Assembly (NCBI GenBank): GCA_905178155.1
Contig: CAJINV010000004.1
Location: 7,475,707 to 7,539,706, forward strand
Length of the DNA stretch: 64,000 nucleotides
Reading direction: 5' to 3'
Origin: Amoebophrya sp. A120
Taxonomy: Eukaryota > Sar > Dinophyceae > Syndiniales > Amoebophryaceae
Shown: piece after piece, positions 45,368 to 55,909 of the stretch
How the letters are laid out: every line of letters begins with the position of its first letter
Numbering within the stretch: the first letter of the stretch is position 1
Made by a program: the position numbers and the translations under genes
Notes under the pieces: generated by a model
Databases searched by the model: none
Seen by the model: only the letters and a program-made list of their open reading frames with translations
What the model was told of the DNA's origin: nothing

Positions 45368-45839
45368 TTACCTAACTTCAGCAGTATTATCTGCAAGGCC
45401 GCCTATGCAAGAGCCAAATAACCGAGAAAGCGGCTTCATCTTCTCTGTGAAGCTCGAAAGAACCGGGTCGACGCTACTCGGAGTCGCGGCACCGCTGGGG
45501 GTCATAGAAGCTCCACCACTGCCGCCGATTCCCGGAAACTTTTCGCAGAACGCCTTCGCCTCGAGCCTGGACACGCGACCATCTCCATTTCCGTCCACCC
45601 TCGTTCCCGCAATCGCTTCCAGTTGTGCTACGATGGCGTTTTTCTGCTTCGTCGCAGTGTCGAGGACGTGGTTCGTCTGGGCCAGCAAACCGAAGAGCCT
45701 GGGGTTTTAACGTCCGTCTGTTCCTACGATCACCATCTACATTGTTGACTAGTCGAAGTAGAAGAGTAGAAGTGACCAACAACTGCTGTTGAACTTCTCC
45801 TACTACCTGCGTGCCTTTGCAGAGTAAGTGACATGACAT
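45368..45839 (-). CDS. Single EF-hand protein, array gene Q1
   Basis: Proposed exons 45839-45807 and 45676-45368 around a GT-AG intron, about 113 residues. A canonical EF-hand loop, DGNGDGRVSRLE, follows the helix KNAIVAQLEAIAG and precedes AKAFCEKF, so one calcium site is expected. After it comes a Gly/Ser/Pro-rich linker and a short hydrophobic-acidic tail ending NTAEVR. The first exon (MSCHLLCKGTQ) is inferred from splice consensus: donor GCAG/GTAGTA, acceptor GGCCCAG. No ATG precedes the EF-hand in its own frame without splicing. The gene is paralogous to Q2 (50422-49579), which shares the EF-hand exon and about 1 kb of upstream sequence but has a different C-terminus. Confidence 0.65.
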
Positions 45840-47000
45840 CGTGAATCACGATCGTGATACTGAGAGGGACACGACAACACATCAGCTGCAGCTACAGATA
45901 GGTGTAGTTCTAATGAATCAAAAAATTCTACGTACACCAAATTAATACATTTTGACGTGATCTTCCGGAATCAACTCCCCTGGGACCACGCAAACGTTGA
46001 AGACCACCACAAACCAAAACAAAACAAACATCCCCACGGACTACGACACCGGAGAGCAGGGAGAAGAATGGTTGCGGTGCCAGCGGTCCCAGCGGCGGAG
46101 ACTGTAGCCCTTGCCCTTCATCAGTGGCCCCCGAAGATGGATTTTATTTTCATCCACCCCCATTTTTTTATTTCGACAGGAGTTCTGCTTCTTTTGACAA
46201 CGAACTGTACTTGCCCCTGCTCAACTACCGGTCGAAAAAAAAAAACTGCGAGAAAAAAATTTCGAACGAGCATATACGATTCTAGAGACTTTATCCTTTT
46301 GATTTATTGATTTTGAATCATTTCAAGTATCCTGCGGCTGCGCTCATCTCTATGGGGGGAAATCACAACTATCAAACGATGATGCCGAACCCAATGGCTA
46401 GTGCTAGATACTGGCTCAATAACTTTCAAAAACGATTTTAAAATGTTCGACGAGAACGATGAATTCTTCCCAACGACGAGATGAAATAATTCTTGCCCAC
46501 TTCTAGTAAGATGCTGTACAATACTACTTGTACTTTGCGTTTCTCTCAACGAAAGCGTACTTAACAAGGAAGATCAACGACAACGACTTTCTCGCAGGAA
46601 CTGAATTCGACTTGATATTTCTCACGGAGACGACGACAATGCCCCAGACGTTAACAAAGGAAGTCTTAATCAGTCGCGTCCCTGAGAATCTTCACAAGGA
46701 AACCGGTAAGTAACAGGAAGATAAAGATATACTACACTTGTAATGATGATCTACCTAAAGCTCATTGTACGAAGAGCTCCCCGAACCCCAACGCTAACCG
46801 ATGACAGCAGAACCATAAAGCCACATGCAGATCGAGCCTTCCATTGAGATAGCATTGGAGTAGATGGTAGACGACTGCAGATGGTGGCGCCAGTACATAC
46901 TCTGCAGACACATTCTCATAATTCTGATTTATCTTCATCTTTTAACCAACAATGTGATCGAACAATCGTTCGTTATTCCTCCTGTGTCCGCACGGTCGCG
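45540..47000. repeat. Tandem unit Q, copy 1
   Basis: Nearly the same as 50105-51580, covering the EF-hand exon, intron, first exon and about 1.1 kb upstream. Together with unit P it forms a P-Q-P-Q array. Confidence 0.85.
45677..45806 (-). other. Proposed GT-AG intron in Q1
   Basis: Donor GTAGTAGGAG and acceptor TTTGCTGGCCCAG; phase 0 joins KGTQ to TNHVLDTA. The same intron is proposed in Q2. Confidence 0.5.
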
Positions 47001-47007
47001 AAATAAC

Positions 47008-48020
47008 TACTGTGCTTTTTTTTTCCAAAATTTGCATCAGCGCATATAGATATATTTCGTTATTTCGAAGTTTCGGCTGATTCAATATTTGCGAATGTAC
47101 ATTGCAGTTACCACGATTTCCATACAAGTTCGGCTTGGACTATCACTGGAGTACGACAAAGTTGTACATAGGTTTGATACATATTGACTCGCAAAGTTTT
47201 CTTGGCGCTTTCACCTCCAGGTGACAAGCAGGTACTGGTCATGATATTATTACAGCAGTCGCGTTCTTTTTGTTTCTTTACAAATACATTTTGATTTATT
47301 TTCATTCATCGTTTGTACGTTTTAATGTTCTCGAAATCGAAAGGCAAAGGTGGTTTCGTTTTGTTCACTGGGGAGGAAGTAGAAGATAGAGAAGAGAAAC
47401 AGCAGCTGGATCCATCCCCGCACGTACTACAAGGGATTCGACGGAGAAACGGCATCACGAAGACGACCTGTCTTCGTATAAGGCAGTTGCATTCGCTTTT
47501 GGTTCTAGCAGAGTAAACCACAACCATCTTCTACATCTTGCAACAAAAACAAATACGTTTGTTTCGCATGATGTGCACGAGAAAAAATATCAATTTATGT
47601 ATAGTCTACTCTATATACCGTCGATGATGGGCGGCGGATTTGTAGCTTGGCTGTTTCCATCAATCATTGAACCCTGTAGCACGAGCGAAAAGATGAGTCA
47701 AATTCTTAGCGTGTCGCCTCAGTCGAGCTCCTCGTCGTGGTATCCTAGGTAAAACCGGAACCGCCATCACCGATTACATCAAGGTCTAGTGCGTGAAATA
47801 AGAAATGCAAGCATTTTAGCTACATAGAAGAAGTCTCTAACTTGTCATCTCTGCATCTGCACATCAATACGCATGAGAAATTATCGGTGGTGGCTGTGAT
47901 GTTTCACAAAATACTTGCGAGGCGACATCGGTGTGCTCGTGCTTGTCGAGATGGTCACCGTTTGTCGTCTGGATGAAGGATGCACTTGAGTGGAAACTAC
48001 CCCACTGACGGTCCTGCTTG
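47008..48020. repeat. Tandem unit P, copy 2
   Basis: Matches 43918-44990, including the C-terminal coding end of P1/P2 and downstream sequence. Confidence 0.85.
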
Positions 48021-48824
48021 CGCTGAGCGATGAGCGTCCGGTCCTTGCTGTCCAGCTGCCTTCTCCACGTTGCCTGTTGTGAACCATTTATGAAGATTGC
48101 GATTGTGTCTGTGATATCAACTGCAAAAATGTCTGGGTCTGGATGATTTCGGGATTTGTCATGCACGTTTTGCATGAGCCATGATGTCTGCGACGCATGC
48201 CGTAACATCACAGATTTTTTGAGGGGTTCTTGATGCCTCTTCCGCATGAAAAATGCCCTCTCCGCGTAGCAAAAATCACATTCCCTTTGCTGCTCCTGCT
48301 GCAATACAATTTTTTTTAGAATCCGATGACAGCATCACACGTTGCAACCTTCCAGACCCAGACATATTTGCATTTGATATGTGACACGCTGAGAAAATAC
48401 TGTATTGGTATTGGCATTCACGCTACGATTTCCGGATCTACGTGCAATCCGCTTGGAGCCTTCTGCGCTGGCCTAAGGCCTTCGTTCTTTTGGTTTTACC
48501 GCACGCCATCGGATGGCTTTCGTTCCTGTTGAGCACTTCCAATTCCTGATGGCTCGTGCTCAACAAAACATGTTTCTGCATTTATCTAGACCGTCTTTGG
48601 CACATCGAAATCAAAACCACACACAGCATCAAAGACAAAGACTTACTGCATGGGGCGGCACGAGCCAGGGGCGACTGGCGGGACCGTCTGCGAGAGGCTG
48701 AATAGGGGCTACGCGTGGTGGTTGCCGTCTGTTGATGCCCCGAGCCGCCTGCAATCGCCTGTAATGCGGGTTGGGTTGAGCTTGATTTTCCGGGATGCGG
48801 GGGTTTGACGCGCTTGACTTTCAT
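47864..48824 (-). CDS. Small basic protein, array gene P2
   Basis: Proposed exons 48824-48647, 48462-48380 and 48114-47864, about 168 residues. A GT-AG intron (GTAAGT donor) and a family B introner interrupt it; both joins keep frame. The N-terminal half is basic and Ser/Arg-rich (SPYSASRRRSRQSPLARAAP, KRIARRSGNRS). The C-terminal part matches P1 (SFIQTTNGDHLDKHEHTDVA) but runs on to PPPIISHAY. Function unknown. P2 has an introner that P1 lacks, although the insertion site lies in a diverged part. Confidence 0.55.
48115..48379 (-). mobile_element. Introner, family B
   Basis: Perfect repeat TCACA. Joins FSQRVT to DTIAIFING in array gene P2. Confidence 0.88.
48463..48646 (-). other. Proposed GT-AG intron in P2
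   Basis: Donor GTAAGTCTTTG, acceptor CCAGCGCAG; phase 1 join gives AAPC|KGSKRIARR. Confidence 0.5.
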
Positions 48825-48909
48825 ATAGTAGATTCTCGAAACTAAACTGGGCAAACGAAAAAGAATCTACTAGCAAGGCAGCCGCGGGCCCGAACACCAC
48901 CCACAGGCC

Positions 48910-48953
48910 GATGGTGCTCGTTCGGCGGAAATTTTCCGCCTAACGAGCACCAT
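48910..48953. repeat. Near-perfect palindrome, 22-bp arms
   Basis: GATGGTGCTCGTTCGGCGGA and its inverted copy meet with no loop and one mismatch pair. Could act as a terminator-like RNA hairpin or be a remnant foldback. Confidence 0.85.
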
Positions 48954-49110
48954 CGAAGGACTTAAATGTAAATCTCAATGCGCATCAAAATGTTCCGGCT
49001 GAACGCAGTCCAGCCATGGCGTAGTAAAGCTTCATCGCGCTTCATCATCCCAAAGCATCGCGCAATCCCCTTGCTAGAGTCTCCGGGATACTGTTTCCCT
49101 AGTTTTTAAA

Positions 49111-49317
49111 GTTGTGCAACAACTCTACCCCTTTCCGCCGGCGGAAAGGGGGGGAGGGGGTACCACCCACCTGCCCGGGATTTTCGGTCGGCACGAAAAA
49201 AACGAACTGGGGCCGCCTCTACGGAAAGGGGGGGAAGGGGGGGCGCCACCCACCTAAACGGTGTCGGTCCCCCTTTCCGCCGCCGGAAAGGCAAAGGGGT
49301 AGGGTTGTTGCACAGCT
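49111..49317. mobile_element. Short inverted-repeat (MITE-like) element
   Basis: About 207 bp. Arms 49111-49149 and 49272-49317 pair over TGTGCAACAACTCTACCCC and CTTTCCGCCGGCGGAAAGG; the centre is G-rich. It lacks the introner TAT/ATA ends and internal words, so it is a separate type. Confidence 0.7.
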
Positions 49318-49578
49318 TAAAATTATAGTTTCCCGTGGTCTCTGTGGATCTTCTTCTTCAGGTTATATCTAATCTACCTATTCGCTACATCGAATGTGAG
49401 GCGCATTATTATTTTGTGTCAATACTAATACAGGAACCCAGATCTTCATGCAGCGGCTAGCCCTGTTGGGCATCAACTTCTGCACCCTAGGTCGGATTAT
49501 CGCTCCTAAAAACCGTGGGGCCTGGAGGTGCGCCATTTCACACCTTTGCATCCATTTCTCATGTGTCCTTGGACCTAA

Positions 49579-50422
49579 CTACCAAGCATCCCATTCATGT
49601 TCGACCTGATCCTGAAGCACAGCCTGCATTTTTGGTACATTTACGTGAAAAAGGTGGCGATACTCGACATCAATCCTTTTTTGTGGCGGCCGAAACACCT
49701 CTGGCTCGGATTCCGGACTGCTCACCTCTAGTTCATTCGAGGACTGCTCCTTGGCATCGGTTGCGGATGCGGACGGCGACGGCCAGCAAGAACACGAATT
49801 ATACGACGATCGGACGTAGTTCGCGCAGTCTGCAAACGAATAGCCTTTCTGGATGAAACTCGAAGATCCCGTGTAGTCCTCGACAGCAATCGGGACGCCG
49901 CCGCCAGGCTGGTGCCCCGGTACTTCTCCGCCTTGCTATGCATTGCAAAAGTCAAAGTATCGCACTTCTATTGTGGATTGCATTTACAAATTTTCCGAGG
50001 AACAAAAATGCATTTGCCATGCTGTTTTATGTACAAACTTGCAAGTATACAAGTGCGTTACTTTATTTGCAGAGGATACTTGCGCTCCACCCGCAGCTGC
50101 AACGCCGGGACCTCCCGAAAACTTGTCGCAGAACGCCTTCGCCTCAAGCCGAGACACGCGACCATCTCCATTTCCGTCCACCCTCGCTCCCGCAATCGCT
50201 TCCAGTTGTGCTACGATGGCGTTTTTCTGCTTCGTCGCAGTGTCGAGGACGTGGTTCGTCTGGGCCAGCAAACCGAAGAGCCTGGGGTTTTAACGTCCGT
50301 CTGTTCCTACGATCACCATCTACACTGTTGACTAGTCGAAGTAGAAGAGTAGAAGTGACCAACAACTGCTGTTGAACTTCTCCTACTACCTGCGTGCCTT
50401 TGCAGAGTAAGTGACATGACAT
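49579..50422 (-). CDS. Single EF-hand protein, array gene Q2
   Basis: Proposed exons 50422-50390, 50259-50079 and 49936-49579, about 189 residues. The EF-hand exon is nearly identical to Q1 (DGNGDGRVSRLE loop). Then the sequence departs: a Gly-rich linker, a family A introner with repeat GCAAG, and a unique C-terminal exon (VPIAVEDYTGSSSFIQKGYS, CANYVRSSYNSCSCWPS, acidic SNELEVSSPESEPEVF, ending QVEHEWDAW). No signal or membrane segment. The duplication breakpoint lies just after the EF-hand, so Q1 and Q2 may have different partners. The first exon is inferred, as for Q1. Confidence 0.65.
49937..50078 (-). mobile_element. Introner, family A, diverged
   Basis: Perfect repeat GCAAG. Joins AAAGGAQ to GGEVPGHQ. 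Only in Q2; Q1 diverges before this point. Confidence 0.86.
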
Positions 50423-51580
50423 CGTGAATCACGATCGTGATACTGAGAGGGACACGACAACACATCAGCTGCAGCTACAGATAGGTGTAGTTCTAATGAA
50501 TCAAAAAATTCTACGTACACCAAATTAATACATTTTGACGTGATCTTCCGGAATCAACTCCCCTGGGACCACGCAAACGTTGAGGACGACCACAAACCAA
50601 AATAGCACAGACATCCCCACGGACCACGACACCGGAGAGGGAGAAGAAGAATGGTGGCGCTGCCAGCGGTCCCAGCGGCGAAGGCTGTAGCCCTTGCCCT
50701 TCATTAGTTGCCCCCGCTGGATTTTAGTTTCATCCGCCCCCATTTTGATTTTTTATTTCGAACAATAGTTCTACTTCTTTTGACAACTGTACTTGCCCCT
50801 GCTCAACTACCAGTCGAAAAAAACAACGAGAAAATTAAATGGAACGAGCAACACGATCTAGTCACTTATTTTGTTGATTTTGAATTATATGTACCATTCT
50901 AAGTATCTTGCGGCTGCGCTAATCTCCTCTATGGGAGGAAATCACAACTAACGTGCGACGATGAAGAACCCAATGGCTAGTGCTACATGCTGGCTCAATA
51001 ACTTTCTAAAACGACTTTGAAATGTTCGACGAGAACGATGAATCCTTCCCAACGACGAGATGAAATTCTTGCCCACTTCTAGTAAGATGCTGTAGAATAC
51101 TACGTTCGCGTTTCTCTCAACGAAAGCGTAACGAGGAAGATCAACGACTTGCTTGCAGGAACTCAATTCGGCTTGAAATTTGATCTCACGGAGACGACGA
51201 CAGTGAGCCAGAAGTTGACAAAGGAAATCTTTACCAGTGCGTCCTGAAGCTTCTTGTACGAAGAGTTCCCCCAGCCCTATCGCAGACCGACGACAGCAGA
51301 ACCATGCTGGAGCCACGTGCAGATCGAGCCTTCCATTGAGAAAGCGTTGAAGTAAATGGTGAACGACTACAGATGGTGGTCGTGCCAGCACAAAATGCAA
51401 AGGGAAACAGGTCAAGATTTGGCCGTGGCGCCACGGCAGCTCGTCTGTACAATACTCTGCAGACCGAAAATCTTTCATTCTGATTCATCTTCGAACCAAC
51501 AAGAATGCGTGAGCATGTTCGAACAATCGGTCGTTATTCCTCCTGTGTTCCCCTTCCCCGAATGGTCGCGAAATAAGTAT
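50105..51580. repeat. Tandem unit Q, copy 2
   Basis: Partner of 45540-47000. The region upstream of Q2 (50423-51580) contains no supported gene. Confidence 0.85.
50260..50389 (-). other. Proposed GT-AG intron in Q2
   Basis: Equivalent to the Q1 intron; same donor and acceptor. Confidence 0.5.
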
Positions 51581-51689
51581 AGTATTTCCTCGCGACTAGA
51601 ACATCGTTCTTACCGTGGCAAGAACATTGCTCGCACGCCAGTTTCACGGAGGACCTCAGCTTTCCCTTCCTCCATCCTCGCAGTTTCAT

Positions 51690-54600
51690 CTAGCACCCGT
51701 ACCTGTGGTTATCCAAAATCATGATCGGCACCGCCTGCTCGTGGTAGAAGCCGAGTGGTTCCCACACCAGCCCAACCAACGCGGCCACTTCCTGCAGGGC
51801 CATGAACTCGCCATCTAAAATCTAGTATGACAGTGCATAACTCCCCCTCGTTCTCATTTCTCATGCAAAAGACTCAACTTACCCTTTCCCTCCTGTCACT
51901 ATTATGCATGACAAGTTCTGGTAGCCCAAATAGCACTAGACTCCAGCGCAAATGTGTCATGCAAAACCCGCTGCATTCTTGCCGACGCTTGTGATGCTGC
52001 TCATGCAATACAAATGAGGGGGACGAGGGGGAGTTGTGCACTCTCATATCCAGCCGTCATAGTTGATCAACTCGTCAAACACCAGCACCTATGGGTTGCA
52101 AATATGTCTGGGTCTGGAAGATTGCAACTTGTCATGCTAAATGTGAATCATGCAAAAATCTGTGTTGCATGAGTGCCAAAAGCTGCCCACTTTCGGCCAA
52201 GTTGGGAGGGGATTTCTCATGCAGTATAGGCATGAAAGAAACCTCATAGAGTTTGTCATGGTAGCTCCCGCATTCCAGACCTCATGGGTCATGGAAATCC
52301 TGCATGACAGATCTGGCATCCTTGCAGACCCAGACATTTTTGCATTTGATAGCACCGTGCCCCGCTCCAGCCGGCAGGCGAAATGCAGCAGCACCTCCCG
52401 GGCCGCGGGGTAAATATCCATGTCCATGTGTAGGAAGGCGACGCGGGTTAGGTGATCCAAATCGGTTTTCGTTTCGTTGAACCAGCCCTTGTGGACTTGG
52501 ATGTTGGGCATGTTGGTCACGATTTCCGGCACTTTGCCCTCCATGGTAAAGGTCCCGCCCTCCAGGTTGTTCCACTTCTCCGGGATGCCAACGAACGAAT
52601 CGAAACCGTGTAAGGTGACGCGGGAACCGTATCTGAAGGTGGAAAAATTCGTTTTTGACACATACTGACAGCCAGGCATGGCACAAGCACAACATTAGGT
52701 ATTCATATTTGCATTCACATTCTATCTTGCTTGCATGAGAAAAAAATCGCACAAATTTGCAATAGATACGTTTTCTTCAGCGCGGTTGCAATGTAGGCAG
52801 TCGACTTTCCGCTCGCCACGCCAAACTCGGCCCAGACCGTCCCCTCCGCGTCCGCGTTTTCGATTCCCGCTTGTACGGCGTACTGCAGACTTTCGCTCAT
52901 CATGGCCATCCACGACTCTCGTGCGGTTAAGTTTGCGGTCCACAGCGCCGCGGGCTCGTCAATGTTTGCAATGTTGAATTCTAGTCTGTCCAGCGGCTCC
53001 CCTAAGAGCTGTTGCTGGTGTTGCGGTGGTGATTCTTGTTGCGCGCCTGGTACTGCTTCCTCTTGTAAGAGTTCTGCGTTAGTGCTGCTCGCCAGCTGAT
53101 CCTGCGGCGCGCTCGCAGCAGCCGCCATGTACTGCAGCAAAACCTTCGCGTGCTCCTCATCCATGGTCTTAAACAGCCGCGCTCGGTTGCGCGGCCGGTC
53201 GGAATAGCCGTTGAGCGCTGGTGTGGCCTCCCACACGTCCGGAAAGTTCACTTCCAGCGGGGTCGGCTCACCACTCGACGTCGGCAACAGCAGCGCTTCC
53301 ACCTATGACTTGCAAAAGTATCGCACTCGTATAAATGCATTACAAATTTCCTCAGCATGAGAAATAAAATTTGTAATGCGGATTTACCTTAAGAAAAAGA
53401 TTTGTAATGCATGACTGCAATACGAGTACGATACTTTTGCACAGGATACCACCCGGTAGTTCGCGACGACCGGTGCGGGGACCCAGAGCACGGGTAAGTG
53501 GGTGGAAACGTCTTATCGAATGCCAAAATGTCTGGGTCTGAAAGAGTGCTCGGTCTGTCATGCAGGTTTTCCAGGACCCACGCGGTCTGGCATGCACGGC
53601 CTAGCATGACAGGTTCTGTGAGATCTCTATCATGCCGTCCCTGCATGAGAAATTGCCTCTTTTGGTAATCATGCAACACAAATTTTTCCACGATCCAGAT
53701 GTAGCATGACAAGTTACACTCTTCCAGACCCAGACATATTTGCGATGCATACGTCCTCCGTTTTCACCAAATCAATCCCCTGCAGACACATCTCGGCCTG
53801 GAAATCGTAGCCGATGCAGCTGGACCCGAGTTCGTCTTTCAATAGGCCATATTACAATGAAAAATGCTCCCACCCCCGAACTCGGGGGCATTTGTATTGC
53901 AAACCTTTCCAAGTGAGACATTCGCGCTCTTGCATCTATCAACACCACAGATTTCCGATTGTGAATAGCAAAAATCTGTATTGCAAAAGACCCCAGCAAG
54001 AGCGGCACTTGTCATGCAAGCGATGCGACGCACGCGTAGGCTCTGCATGTGCATCAGAAAGATAAGATTCATACTCCTTTCGTGCATGATGACAAAACGT
54101 TTTCATTTGGAAACTTCGCATCACAAATTTTTCCAACTTTGGGGGTGGGGGCATTTTTCCTTTCGATAGGCCCACCGCGTTGAAGACGCTGGCCATCCGC
54201 AGCGGGTTGTGCCGCGCGGGGGATATGCATTGCAAAAGTATCGTACTAGTATAAATTGCAATACAAATCGGCTCTGCGTATACAAATTAAATTTGTAATG
54301 CGGATTTCCCTTAGCACGTAGATTTGTAATGCATAAACTGCAATTAGTACGAGTGCGATACTTTTGCACTGGATAGGGGACTCGTTCTGCTGAAACCAAT
54401 CCTCGACGGATTTTTCCGGGTATGGATTGCAAAAATGTCTGGGTCTGGAAGATTGCAACTTGTAATGCTGTTTTTGGATTCCAAAAAAATCTGTAGTGCA
54501 TGACCAGCAACAGGACTCCACGTTGTGTTACGTAGAGAGGGCATTTCTCATGCGGAGCAGGCATTAGGGAGCCCGCTAAAAATCTGTGTTGCTAGATCAT

Positions 54601-55909
54601 GCATTACAGGCATCAGGCGTCATGCGAAAAATGCATGACAAACCTGGCAATCTTCCAGACCCAGACATTTTTGCATTTGATACCGGGCTGCAGTAGCTGA
54701 TCGAGTAGGTCGCCACGAGGTAGGTTTCGTTCAGAAACTATCCTGATTAAAAACGTACCAACACCAGAGTCAAGATGGGGATTTTGCAACACAAACCTAG
54801 GAGTTTTGGGAGTCACGCATGACAAGTTTCAGTCTGTAAGGTAGTGCAAGTTAGCAAGGAAAGCCGCATCACAAATCGATCTGCTGATCCTGTTTACAGC
54901 ATTACAAGTTCCCAAACACGATTGAAAATGCCTGTCATGGGGTTGCGCATCACAAATGTTCCTGTCATGGCAAATCTGCATGACAACTCTGGTGTGGGTA
55001 CGTTTTTACTCAGGATAGAAACGGAGCGACTAACGGGATCATCCGTTCTCGGGAGGTAGTCGCTTTATTCATCGCACCGGTGTTGCCGCCGTCAAGAAGT
55101 GCTAGTTTATCCCCACCTCCTGCCGCGGTGACCGCGTCTGCGTTCGCTGGGCCGATGGGGTGTGTCGCAACGAAGGGCTGGGGATGCTTGTAGGGAAAAT
55201 CGCGATTCTCCGTGTAGTAAAGCGGGTCGAACTGGAAGCGAAACCGCTGGTGCTGGCCGTATTTAGGCAGCTCCTGCTTCGCTTTCGCGGCTGTCATCGA
55301 CGCCATCAAGGCTTCTTCTTGTCCGGGTAAAACCACCTGCTGCTCAGCCTGAACTCCTGCAGGACCAAGGTTCAATGTTTCCGTGATGTTTAGACACAGG
55401 AGAAGCTTCAGAACCGAAAGAGCAGATGAATTGGAATTCTTCCCTCCTCGTCGTGGCAATATAGCGGGGCCGTGCTGGTGCGGCCTTTTCCGTAGGAGAT
55501 TTTTGGCGTTGTCTGTGACTGGGCTGGGTGGATTTCTCAATATCGATGAACCCGACATTGATGGACCACCATCAGACGTTGATGGTGGTCCACCTCCCGG
55601 TCGTGTGTAGAGGTAGTAGTTGCGACTATGTCCATAATCGCTCGGTCCTGTAGTACGTCTCTTTGTTCCCGCGTCAACATGTGTTGATCCATCCTGGTCT
55701 TCACCGATTCCCGACGAGGAACTTGATGCCTTTGAAGGACATCTGGTTGATATTTCCGCAGAGGATTTCGACAAAGTTCGCTTCCCTCCGCCTGAGCCTG
55801 GTGGAAGTAAATACGCACCTTCCCCTTCCGCGCACGGAAAAACACACACCGTTGACGGCGACCACGCCGTCGCCAGTGGTTCCGGCTCGTCTAACCAAGC
55901 GACCGACAT
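51690..55909 (-). CDS. TylF-like SAM methyltransferase with long N-terminal extension
   Basis: Ten exons: 55909-55018, 54738-54683, 54420-54375, 54223-54169, 53848-53752, 53513-53449, 53303-52770, 52632-52352, 52089-52049, 51825-51690; about 720 residues. Eight introners and one GT-AG intron are removed in frame. The C-terminal 220 residues match the macrocin O-methyltransferase (TylF) family: SAM motif WAEFGVASGKSTAYIA, LHGFDSFVGIPEKWN, GWFNETK, VAFLHMDMDIYPAAREVL, GTVLVFDELINYDGW, EFMALQEVA. The aspartates expected for metal and catechol-type binding are present. The N-terminal 500 residues hold a Ser/Gly-rich segment, then YLVATYSISYCSPEKSVEDW and SCIGYDFQAEMCLQGIDLVK, which I do not recognise. 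ATG 55909 has an in-frame TGA upstream. The methyl acceptor is unknown. Confidence 0.82.
51826..52048 (-). mobile_element. Introner, family E
   Basis: Repeat CTGGA/CTAGA. Joins LINYDGW to ILDGEFMAL, both conserved TylF segments. Confidence 0.88.
52090..52351 (-). mobile_element. Introner, family B
   Basis: Perfect repeat GGTGC. Joins LERGTV to LVFDELINY; the following exon is about 41 nt. Confidence 0.9.
52633..52769 (-). other. Canonical GT-AG intron in the TylF-like gene
   Basis: Donor GTATCTATTG and acceptor TTTTTCCACCTTCAG. Joins ATALKKT to YGSRVTLHGFDSF, as expected for the fold. No inverted ends or duplication. Confidence 0.75.
53304..53448 (-). mobile_element. Introner, family A
   Basis: Perfect repeat GGTGG. 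Joins VVANYRV to EALLLPTS. Confidence 0.88.
53514..53751 (-). mobile_element. Introner, family B
   Basis: Repeat GGACG/AGACG. Joins DLVKTED to VSTHLPVLW. Confidence 0.87.
53849..54168 (-). mobile_element. Introner, family F
   Basis: Repeat GGCC. Joins FNAVG to LLKDELGSS. Closely related to the copy at 20444, in opposite orientation to their shared internal segments. Confidence 0.85.
54224..54374 (-). mobile_element. Introner, family A
   Basis: Perfect repeat TCCCC. Joins WFQQNESP to ARHNPLRM. Confidence 0.88.
54421..54682 (-). mobile_element. Introner, family B
   Basis: Perfect repeat CCCGG. Joins YSISYCSP to EKSVEDW. Confidence 0.88.
54739..55017 (-). mobile_element. Introner, family C, near-identical to 21314-21592
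   Basis: 279 bp; perfect repeat GTTTC. Joins PLVAPF to LNETYLVAT. Confidence 0.9.

Larger units (their letters stand above)
48825..49578. other. Intergenic region with a hairpin and a foldback element
   Basis: Holds the palindrome 48910-48953 and the inverted-repeat element 49111-49317; no gene recognised. Confidence 0.55.
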
